A stretch of 12,674 bases of DNA, taken from positions 1 through 12,674 of the forward strand of contig JARFQK010000371.1 of the NCBI GenBank assembly GCA_029287815.1, read 5' to 3'. Both the position numbers and the translations under genes were made by a program. Under the pieces are notes generated by a model that saw nothing but the letters and a program-made list of their open reading frames with translations, did not search any database and was not told the DNA's origin. How positions within the stretch are numbered: the stretch's first letter is position 1; every line of letters begins with the position of its first letter. The stretch comes from Gammaproteobacteria bacterium (GTDB lineage: Bacteria > Pseudomonadota > Gammaproteobacteria > SZUA-229). Shown here in pieces: positions 7,776-12,674 of the stretch.

Positions 7776-7803
7776 TTAACCCGCATTCTTGAAATGTTAT
7801 ACT
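7776..7803 (+). promoter_or_regulatory. Promoter of the znu operon
   Basis: TTAACC (7776-7781; 4 of 6 to TTGACA) and TATACT (7798-7803; 5 of 6 to TATAAT) are separated by 16 bp. The -10 lies inside the Zur-box-like palindrome, as expected for a promoter blocked by repressor binding. The predicted start near 7810 leaves a leader of about 65 nt. Confidence 0.55.
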
Positions 7804-7813
7804 ATTACACCTT
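7791..7813. promoter_or_regulatory. Zur-box-like operator
   Basis: TGTTATACTATTACA (7795-7809) is a 15-nt palindrome with a single mismatched pair. Preceded by GAAA, it matches the left half of the known gammaproteobacterial Zur box (GAAATGTTATA-N-TATAAC) exactly and the right half closely. It overlaps the -10 of the znu promoter, and Zur is encoded in the same operon. Zinc-loaded Zur bound here should shut off zinc uptake and its own synthesis. Confidence 0.75.
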
Positions 7814-7875
7814 TCTGATTCACCTGCGATGAAGCGCGGGTCGCTGCTCTACCCGCCCAACAGCTCGGGAGAAAC

Positions 7876-8739
7876 ATGATGCGCCGTGCGTTGATCTTTT
7901 TGTTGTGGATACCCGTGGCAGTGATGGCGGAGCCAATGCACGTTTTCGTCAGCGTGCTACCGCTCCAGACCTTCGTCGAAAAAGTCGGCGGCCCGCATGT
8001 CGTAGTGCAGGCTCTGGTGCGACCCGGCTACAACCCACAAACCTATGATCCCACGCCACAGCAGATCAGCGCACTGGCCAAGGCTGATCTCTACATCCGC
8101 GCCGGCGTCCCCTTCGAGCATGCCTGGATGGATCGAATACGTTCGGCCAATCCCGATATGCCGATTCTCGACGCCCGCGCCGGCATCGCGCTGCGCGAGA
8201 TGGATAAGCACCGACACGGCCCGGTGCAGACGCATCACGACCACTGGCATGAACACGATCCACACGTATGGACCAGTCCGCTGCTGGTCAAGCAGATGAT
8301 CGGCATGATCCGCGACACATTTTCGGAACTTGATCCGTCCCACAGCGCGGATTATTCGAGCAACCATGATGCTTTCATGCTCGAACTGGACCAGCTTGAT
8401 CGCGATATTCGTGCTCTGCTCGAACCACTTGGTCAGCGTCAGTTCATGGTATTTCATCCAGCCTGGGGCTATTTTGCCGACACCTACGGACTGGTGCAGG
8501 TGCCCATCGAACATGAGGGCAAGGAACCGGGTGGCCGTGCGCTGGCAAGACTGATCGATCAGGCAAAAGCAGAAAAGATCAGGGTGATCTTTGTGCAGCC
8601 GCAGTTCGACGAGCGCCAGGCCAGACAAGTAGCTCGCGCCATCGGTGGTGGCGTCATCGCTATCGATCCGCTGGCCCAGGACTATTGCAACAACCTGAGA
8701 CAGGTTGCGCAGCAATTCGCCGAGGTACTGCAGCCATGA
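7876..8739 (+). CDS. znuA: Zinc ABC transporter, periplasmic zinc-binding protein
   Basis: This protein captures Zn2+ in the periplasm and passes it to ZnuB. It has 287 aa with a signal peptide (1-18, cut after VMA). The cluster A-I fold is indicated by RPGYNPQTYDPTPQQ (49-63), a His-rich loop (112-127 with six His), DPHVW (128-132), FHPAWGYFA (193-201), the IEHEGKEPGGRAL block (211-223) and Asp264 in AIDPLA. Likely metal ligands are His130, His194 and Asp264. The first ligand of E. coli-type ZnuA, a histidine in the P-H-T/D-Y element, is Gln55 here. The ATGs at 7876 and 7879 are both possible; GGGAG is 4 and 7 nt away respectively, favouring the second slightly. The stop overlaps znuC by 4 nt. 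Manganese specificity is less likely because of the Zur box and His-rich loop. Confidence 0.9.
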   Translation: MMRRALIFLLWIPVAVMAEPMHVFVSVLPLQTFVEKVGGPHVVVQALVRPGYNPQTYDPTPQQISALAKADLYIRAGVPFEHAWMDRIRSANPDMPILDARAGIALREMDKHRHGPVQTHHDHWHEHDPHVWTSPLLVKQMIGMIRDTFSELDPSHSADYSSNHDAFMLELDQLDRDIRALLEPLGQRQFMVFHPAWGYFADTYGLVQVPIEHEGKEPGGRALARLIDQAKAEKIRVIFVQPQFDERQARQVARAIGGGVIAIDPLAQDYCNNLRQVAQQFAEVLQP

Positions 8740-9485
8740 ACACCGTGATTGATATCCGGAACGTCGACTTTGCCTACGGTGATGTGGCAATCCTGTCTGG
8801 CATCAATCTGCAAGTGGCCGAGGGCGAGTTTCTTGGTATTGTCGGGCCCAACGCCGGTGGCAAGAGCACATTGCTGAAGTTGATACTGGCGCTGCTCCAG
8901 CCACAGGCTGGGCAGATACGCGTACTCGATCAGCCGACCCGTTTGGCAACCCGAATGCTGGGCTACGTCCCTCAGCACCCGAGCTTTCCGCGCGACTTCC
9001 CGATCACCGTCGAGCAGGTGGTTCAGCTGGGTCGTCTGGGCGTGAAAAAGCACGAAGGTTGGCTGAGTGCGCTCTGGCCGGGGCGCGTCGCACGTGCCGA
9101 CAGGGAATCAGCGCGCAAGGCCCTGGCTGAAGTCGAAGCCGATGACATTGCGGCACGCCAGATCAGCAGCCTGTCGGGTGGCCAGTTGCAACGCGTACTG
9201 CTGGCCAGGGCGCTGGTTGGCGAACCCCGGATCTTGTTGCTGGACGAGCCGACGGCCAACATCGACCAGCGGCTCGAGAGCGAGATCTTCGATCTGCTCC
9301 GAACGTTGAACGAGCGCATGACAATCCTGGTCGTCTCGCACGATGTGGCTTTCATCTCCCGCTACGTGAATCGAGTGGCCTGTATCAACCGAACCCTGGT
9401 CTGCCATCACACTGACGCGATCGACGGTCAGATGATCCAGGAACTTTATGGCGAGCATGTCCGCATGATCGCACACGGACATTGA
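8736..9485 (+). CDS. znuC: Zinc ABC transporter, ATP-binding protein
   Basis: This cytoplasmic ATPase powers ZnuB. It has 249 aa with all ABC motifs: Walker A GPNAGGKST (37-45), Q-loop Gln80 in YVPQHPSF, signature LSGGQLQRV (146-154), Walker B ILLLDEP (166-172) and H-loop His202 in VVSHDVAF. The NAGGKST order of Walker A and the VACINRTLVCHH segment (214-225) are typical of zinc/manganese transporters. A longer frame opens at 8685, but the ATG at 8736 overlaps the znuA stop as ATGA, indicating translational coupling. znuB follows after 3 nt. Confidence 0.95.
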   Translation: MNTVIDIRNVDFAYGDVAILSGINLQVAEGEFLGIVGPNAGGKSTLLKLILALLQPQAGQIRVLDQPTRLATRMLGYVPQHPSFPRDFPITVEQVVQLGRLGVKKHEGWLSALWPGRVARADRESARKALAEVEADDIAARQISSLSGGQLQRVLLARALVGEPRILLLDEPTANIDQRLESEIFDLLRTLNERMTILVVSHDVAFISRYVNRVACINRTLVCHHTDAIDGQMIQELYGEHVRMIAHGH

Positions 9486-9488
9486 CCG

Positions 9489-10361
9489 ATGGATGGCTTT
9501 TTCACGGCGCTCGCACAACATGCCTTTCTGCAAACTGCGGTCGCTGCGGCATTACTCGCGAGTATCGGCTGCGGAGTCATGGGCACTTACGTCGTGGTCA
9601 AGCGAATCGCATTCATAGCCGGCGGCATCGCTCATTCTGTACTCGGCGGCATGGGCGCCGCAGTCTACTTCGGTTTCGACCCCTTGCACGGCGCACTGCT
9701 GGCAGCCATTGCCGCGGCGCTGCTGATCGGCTGGGTCCGGCTGCACTGGCAAGCCCAGGAGGATACGCTGATTGGCGCCCTTTGGGCGATCGGCATGGCG
9801 ATCGGGGTCATTTTCATTTCCAAGACACCAGGCTATCAATCTGACCTGATGAGCTACCTGTTCGGAAATATCCTGCTGGTCCCGCGCGAAAGCCTGTGGT
9901 TCATGCTCGCAATGGACATCGTACTGCTCGTCGTCGTCGCGGTTTATCACCGTCAACTCCTCGCGGTCGTTTTCGATGAAGAGTTCGCGCGCCTGCGCGG
10001 CATACCCGTTGGCTTCTTCTACCTGCTGTTACTCAACCTGGTCGCTGTGACCGTTGTGCTGCTGATCCAGGTCGTCGGGTTGATACTGGTGCTGGCCTTG
10101 TTGACCCTGCCAGCCGCTGTCGCCGGCCACTACGTGCACTCGCTCGGACGAATGATGCTGATCGCGAGCTTGCTCGGCAGTGTACTCAGCGTCGTTGGCC
10201 TGGCGCTATCCTACGGACCCGACTTGCCTGCAGGGCCGACCATCATTCTGCTCGCTGGGTGCGTTTATGTCGGATCAGCCTTGCTGGTCCAATTTATCAA
10301 TCGCCGCAAAACGCAACTTTCAGCCAGACGTCGGGCTGATGCGAGAGGCAAAAATGGATAG
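9489..10361 (+). CDS. znuB: Zinc ABC transporter, permease (ABC-3 family)
   Basis: This is the inner-membrane channel of the zinc importer, with 290 aa and about eight hydrophobic segments. The family-typical N-terminal region has GTYVVVKRIAFIAGGIAHSV (33-52), followed by FGNILLV in the middle, and GLILVLALLTLPAAVAGHYV near residues 198-217 is the conserved late helix of ABC-3 permeases. The C-terminal tail is basic (RRKTQLSARRRADARGK) and cytoplasmic. Its last 8 nt overlap the zur start, so the four genes form one transcription unit. Confidence 0.94.
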   Translation: MDGFFTALAQHAFLQTAVAAALLASIGCGVMGTYVVVKRIAFIAGGIAHSVLGGMGAAVYFGFDPLHGALLAAIAAALLIGWVRLHWQAQEDTLIGALWAIGMAIGVIFISKTPGYQSDLMSYLFGNILLVPRESLWFMLAMDIVLLVVVAVYHRQLLAVVFDEEFARLRGIPVGFFYLLLLNLVAVTVVLLIQVVGLILVLALLTLPAAVAGHYVHSLGRMMLIASLLGSVLSVVGLALSYGPDLPAGPTIILLAGCVYVGSALLVQFINRRKTQLSARRRADARGKNG

Positions 10362-10809
10362 AAAGCATCTGTCACTTATCCTGGACCGCGCCGAGAACCT
10401 GTGTCGTCGACGCGGCGTCAGGCTGACCGATCAACGCAAGGCCGCACTGCGCCTGCTTTGTGAATCAGACAAACCGTTGAGCGCTTACGAGCTACTGGAC
10501 CGAATGCGCGACTCGGTCAGGAATCCGGCGCCACCGACGGTGTACCGCGCTTTGGATTTTTTGCTGGAGCAGGGCCTGGTGCACAAGTTGGAGAGCCTGC
10601 ACGCCTTTGTCGGCTGCACTCACCCTGAACATCCGCATGTTAGCCAGTTTCTGATCTGCGATGATTGCGGCGACGTGGCCGAGGTTGAAGACACGAGTAT
10701 TGCCAACAGTCTGCTGGCTGCCGGCAAGACGGCGGGATTCCATACCAAGCGACCAGTGGTCGAGCTGCGCGGAACCTGTGCGCAATGTTCCGAAAAAAAG
10801 GTTTCATGA
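10354..10809 (+). CDS. zur: Zinc uptake regulator, Fur family
   Basis: This Zn2+-responsive repressor has 151 aa, the normal Zur length. A winged-helix DNA-binding domain spans about 8-80 (RLTDQRKAALRLL; recognition region PAPPTVYRALDFLLEQGLV). Structural zinc cysteines are present as two CxxC pairs, Cys102/105 and Cys142/145. The regulatory site residues of E. coli Zur (His77, Cys88, His96, Glu111) correspond here to His77, Cys88, His95 and Glu110. Start 10354 is chosen over an in-frame ATG at 10339 because GAGAGG lies 5 nt upstream and the protein then matches relatives. Encoding zur last in the znu operon implies autorepression through the box at 7791. Confidence 0.93.
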   Translation: MDRKHLSLILDRAENLCRRRGVRLTDQRKAALRLLCESDKPLSAYELLDRMRDSVRNPAPPTVYRALDFLLEQGLVHKLESLHAFVGCTHPEHPHVSQFLICDDCGDVAEVEDTSIANSLLAAGKTAGFHTKRPVVELRGTCAQCSEKKVS

Positions 10810-11022
10810 ACACGCGAGTCCCTTTACGCATTTTTCTTGGCACTCTCTTGAAATTCACTTCAGTGTAACAATCTATAGGATTCGGGCGCGTTGCCGCTAG
10901 CACGCCAATTTCGAAGTGCAGGTCAGCACGCCATTTGCAATAATATGCAAACTTTTCAGTACTCAACAGATCAATCAGACTGCAATCGAGCAAAATATCA
11001 TCAAACAACAAGGCAGAATATC
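10810..11022. other. zur-sodB intergenic region with possible promoter
   Basis: No hairpin terminator for the znu operon is clear. A candidate sodB promoter is TTGAAA (10848-10853) with TCTATA (10872-10877) at 18-bp spacing, giving a leader of about 135 nt. Within that leader lies a perfect 6-bp inverted repeat, TTTGCA-ATAATA-TGCAAA, at 10934-10951. The last 60 nt before sodB are A-rich. Confidence 0.35.
10934..10951. promoter_or_regulatory. 18-bp palindrome in the sodB leader
   Basis: TTTGCA (10934-10939) and TGCAAA (10946-10951) are exact inverted repeats around ATAATA. Symmetry and AT-richness suit a dimeric regulator site, but it does not match the Fur box, and the regulator is unknown. 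As RNA it would form only a weak hairpin. Confidence 0.3.
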
Positions 11023-11607
11023 ATGACACAACATACACTCCCAGATCTCCCATATCCTGAAAACGCTTTAGAACCACATATCTCCGCAGAAACGCTGCAG
11101 TTTCATCACCACAAACATCATGCAACATACGTGGACAAACTGAACGGCCTGATACCGGGCACCGAATTCGAGTCGGCTTCACTCGAGGACATCATCAAGA
11201 AGGCCTCGGGCGGAATCTTCAACAACGGGGCCCAGGTCTGGAACCACACCTTTTACTGGAACTGCCTGAGCCCAAACGGTGGCGGCGCACCCACGGGCGA
11301 GCTGGCCACGGCAATCGATCAGACATTCGGAAGTTTTGATGACTTCAAGACGCGTTTCTCGGAATCCGCGGTCAACAACTTCGGCTCCGGCTGGACCTGG
11401 CTGGTGAAGAATTCTGAAGGCGCTCTGGAAATTGTCAATACCAGTAATGCCGCCAACCCGATGACCGACGCTATGCAACCCTTACTCACCTGCGACGTCT
11501 GGGAACATGCCTATTACATTGACTACCGTAATGCACGTCCGAAGTACGTCGAAGCCTTCTGGAACCTGGTCAACTGGGATTTCGTCTCGCAGAATTTTGG
11601 CAGCTGA
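11023..11607 (+). CDS. sodB: Superoxide dismutase, iron type
   Basis: This enzyme converts superoxide to oxygen and hydrogen peroxide in the cytoplasm. It has 194 aa (E. coli SodB 193). Metal ligands are His28 (in QFHHHKHH), His75 (AQVWNHTFYW), Asp158 and His162 (CDVWEHAYYIDYRN). Gln71 before the second ligand and NNFGSGWTWL (118-127) mark the iron rather than manganese form; metal choice still needs assay. The start is the ATG at 11023 with AAGG 9 nt upstream; an in-frame extension to 10891 has no homology-like content. Many gammaproteobacteria control sodB by iron, but no Fur box is visible. Confidence 0.96.
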   Translation: MTQHTLPDLPYPENALEPHISAETLQFHHHKHHATYVDKLNGLIPGTEFESASLEDIIKKASGGIFNNGAQVWNHTFYWNCLSPNGGGAPTGELATAIDQTFGSFDDFKTRFSESAVNNFGSGWTWLVKNSEGALEIVNTSNAANPMTDAMQPLLTCDVWEHAYYIDYRNARPKYVEAFWNLVNWDFVSQNFGS

Positions 11608-11657
11608 GGCCGAGAAGCGGTCAAGTCGGCAAAGACCGAGGGATCGAAGAAGCGACA

Positions 11658-11741
11658 GCGGACACGGATGGTCCGCAGGCCTGACCGGGTCGTCCGACTG
11701 CGGCCCATGAACACCGATAAACCCCGATGGTGAATGGGCCG
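11658..11741. terminator. Two hairpins downstream of sodB
   Basis: GCGGAC/GTCCGC (11658-11663 with 11671-11676) forms a 6-bp stem. CGGCCCAT/ATGGGCCG (11701-11708 with 11734-11741) forms an 8-bp stem, extended inside by CACC/GGTG (11712-11715 with 11729-11732). Neither is followed by a T-run, so their role in ending sodB transcription is uncertain. Confidence 0.35.
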
Positions 11742-11882
11742 GTCGACCTCGCGAGACGCAATGGGCGCAAAATTAGCCAACCAATGGTTTGCTACTTTTT
11801 GCTGATCCGATATTCCACTCAGCTCTGCAAGCCAATCAACAGCGCGTTCAAGCACTTCTTCAGGCACGAGCCCATCCGACAT
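11740..11882 (-). pseudogene. Possible N-terminal gene remnant, loosely FecR-like
   Basis: On the - strand a frame starting at ATG 11882 begins MSDGLVPEEVLERAVDWLAE and continues with a second WL after about 15 residues. This resembles the DUF4880/FecR N-terminal pattern (AxxWLxxL...WL). After about 45 codons the composition becomes basic and unprotein-like, and the frame then runs into sodB antisense, so an intact protein is unlikely. No clear ribosome site precedes the ATG. It may be a truncated gene, a short unrecognised one, or chance. Confidence 0.25.
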
Positions 11883-11931
11883 CCGCGTCTTTCGGCGTTC
11901 ATCGGCGGACCCGTTCTCGGATCAGCGCGTC

Positions 11932-12249
11932 TCAGCATTCGCCGTGCAGACGACTGAAATATTCTTCCAGCTCCGCCATGACATGTTCGAGCTCACCTGA
12001 TCCAATCGGTTGACTCAGCTCATTCTGCGCAAGAAAGATATCCCGCTCGCGATCACGGTGGACGCGCGCAGCGAGTGATTCATCTGCGCCTCCGCGGTAG
12101 ATTTCGAATACATCGTCGCCATTGTCATTTTTTCCCCAGTGCCAACGCGTAGCGCGGCCGTGTGCGATGGTATGCCCGCCAAAGCTTTCGAGCCGCTCCC
12201 GGTCCTCTTTACCGATGAAATTGTCTGGCAATTTATAGGTCTTGCTCAT
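11932..12249 (-). CDS. Hypothetical small acidic protein, 105 aa
   Basis: I do not recognise this family. The protein is hydrophilic and charged, with no signal peptide or membrane segment. Notable parts are GRATRWHWGKNDNGDDVFEI (31-50), IYRGGADESLAARVHRDRER (50-69) and an acidic predicted helix, SGELEHVMAELEEYFSRL (84-101). It ends in Cys105. Composition looks genuinely coding: the residues are balanced and the hydrophobic positions are spaced as in a folded domain. No strong Shine-Dalgarno precedes ATG 12249. A long hairpin lies just 5' of the gene (12268-12333), which may contain or displace its promoter. Confidence 0.65.
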   Translation of the reverse strand: MSKTYKLPDNFIGKEDRERLESFGGHTIAHGRATRWHWGKNDNGDDVFEIYRGGADESLAARVHRDRERDIFLAQNELSQPIGSGELEHVMAELEEYFSRLHGEC

Positions 12250-12267
12250 ATCGATCTAACCCGGATA

Positions 12268-12333
12268 TTGCATGAAGGATTTGGATTTTACGAACAATCG
12301 GGCTTGCCCGTAAAATCCAAATCCTTCGTGCAA
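12268..12333. repeat. Long hairpin element, 25-bp stem
   Basis: Positions 12268-12292 pair with 12309-12333 in a 25-bp stem with one T-G position, around a 16-nt loop that itself contains GGGC/GCCC. CCGG at 12261-12264 and at 12338-12341 extend the symmetry with a bulge. The stem is AT-rich in the middle. There is no coding capacity. It may be a MITE-type repeat, a paired insertion-sequence end, or a terminator for the stress-protein transcript coming from the right. Confidence 0.55.
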
Positions 12334-12438
12334 CATGCCGGCTAAAGCGGAATCGCTCGATCAATCCACGTCGAATCTGCGTGGGTCAGCTACAGCATGC
12401 CGCCTTGAATCGATCCTGTCGGAGACCGGTCAGAGCAA

Positions 12439-12475
12439 GCGACGGCTAGCCCGCATTTCTCACCAGGCGGGCTAG
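12439..12475 (+). repeat. 29-nt repeat, right copy, forming a 9-bp hairpin
   Basis: 12439-12467 is the exact reverse complement of 210-238. Here CTAGCCCGC (12446-12454) can pair perfectly with GCGGGCTAG (12467-12475) around the 12-nt loop ATTTCTCACCAG. The inner 19 nt (12448-12466) match the arm at 22-40 with two differences, so at least four copies of the motif lie in the window. Confidence 0.65.
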
Positions 12476-12535
12476 AGTGTGTCAATGTCCGCGCAAATAG
12501 GCTGCGCTTTGTGTTCATCAACGTTTATCGCGAAA

Positions 12536-12674
12536 TCAGTCATTGGCGGTCTTTTTCCGAACCGCCCAAACGGTGCATTGGGCATAGCGCGCCATGCGCT
12601 GAGTGATCGAACCGACGAGTAGCCGACGAATAGGACCCTTGTCCTTACAGCCAACCATGATCAAGTCGCTACCG
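12536..12674 (-). CDS. Universal stress protein, UspA family (C-terminal 45 residues, partial)
   Basis: The - strand reads GSDLIMVGCKDKGPIRRLLV, then GSITQRMARYAQCTVWAVRK, then KTAND and a TGA stop at 12536-12538. This is the C-terminal end of a Usp domain: DLIxxG, the nucleotide-loop region, RRLLVGS and the closing strand CTVWAVR. The 5' part lies beyond the window. In ATP-binding members the loop is G-x2-G-x9-G-S/T; here the second Gly is Asp (G-C-K-D, then nine residues, then G-S), so nucleotide binding may be weakened. The downstream side runs into the hairpin repeats. Confidence 0.85.
   Translation of the reverse strand, partial: GSDLIMVGCKDKGPIRRLLVGSITQRMARYAQCTVWAVRKKTAND

Noticed and set aside
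7957..8790. 277-aa ORF on the - strand across znuA
   Set aside because: It is the antisense frame of a clear znuA gene, rich in His/Arg/Ser and without domain features.
10891..11022. 44-codon upstream extension of sodB
   Set aside because: The sequence has no similarity to the family's N-terminus and spans the leader palindrome; MTQHTLPDLPY at 11023 is the expected SodB start.
12472..12654. 60-aa - strand ORF near the right edge
   Set aside because: It is an out-of-frame shadow of the universal stress protein, whose conserved C-terminus is in the neighbouring frame ending at 12536.

Overview
This window reads as chromosomal DNA of a gammaproteobacterium, probably not a well-studied one. The evidence is a hexameric-type citrate synthase, an iron superoxide dismutase, a complete ZnuACB/Zur zinc-uptake operon with a Zur-box-like palindrome, and an HAE-type RND pump; all look gammaproteobacterial by motif. 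The species cannot be named from sequence alone. Protein-coding density is moderate and composition is mildly GC-rich, with AT-rich patches in the intergenic regions.

Layout. Positions 1-623 hold no convincing gene. They contain a 164-bp AT-rich unit bounded by a perfect 19-bp inverted repeat, a related repeat copy, a candidate promoter and a GC-rich block of unknown nature. A two-gene RND operon follows on the + strand (adaptor 624-1805, pump 1817-5149), ending in a strong hairpin over the stop codon. Citrate synthase (gltA, 5198-6496, - strand) converges on it. Divergent from gltA is an orphan family-3 periplasmic binding protein (6691-7446). A roughly 430-bp non-coding gap with hairpins leads to a Zur-box/promoter and the operon znuA-znuC-znuB-zur (7876-10809), whose genes overlap or nearly touch. 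sodB (11023-11607) follows with its own upstream region. After a gap with a possible gene remnant come two - strand genes: a 105-aa hypothetical protein (11932-12249) and the C-terminal end of a universal stress protein that runs off the window (12536-12674). Between these two lie two hairpin elements, one of which carries the same 29-nt sequence as the left end of the window, in opposite orientation.

How the genes work together. ZnuA captures zinc in the periplasm, ZnuB forms the membrane channel, ZnuC supplies ATP hydrolysis, and Zur is encoded as the last gene of the operon it probably represses, giving a closed feedback loop. The adaptor and RND pump form the inner-membrane and periplasmic parts of a tripartite exporter; no outer-membrane channel gene is present, so a TolC-like partner must be encoded elsewhere. 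gltA, the binding protein, sodB and the stress protein are housekeeping or stress genes that appear to be independently transcribed.

I found no clearly new biological system. The points most worth a second look are the repeat family flanking the window, the methionine-rich insert at the adaptor hairpin tip, the replaced first zinc ligand in ZnuA, and the long hairpin at 12268-12333.
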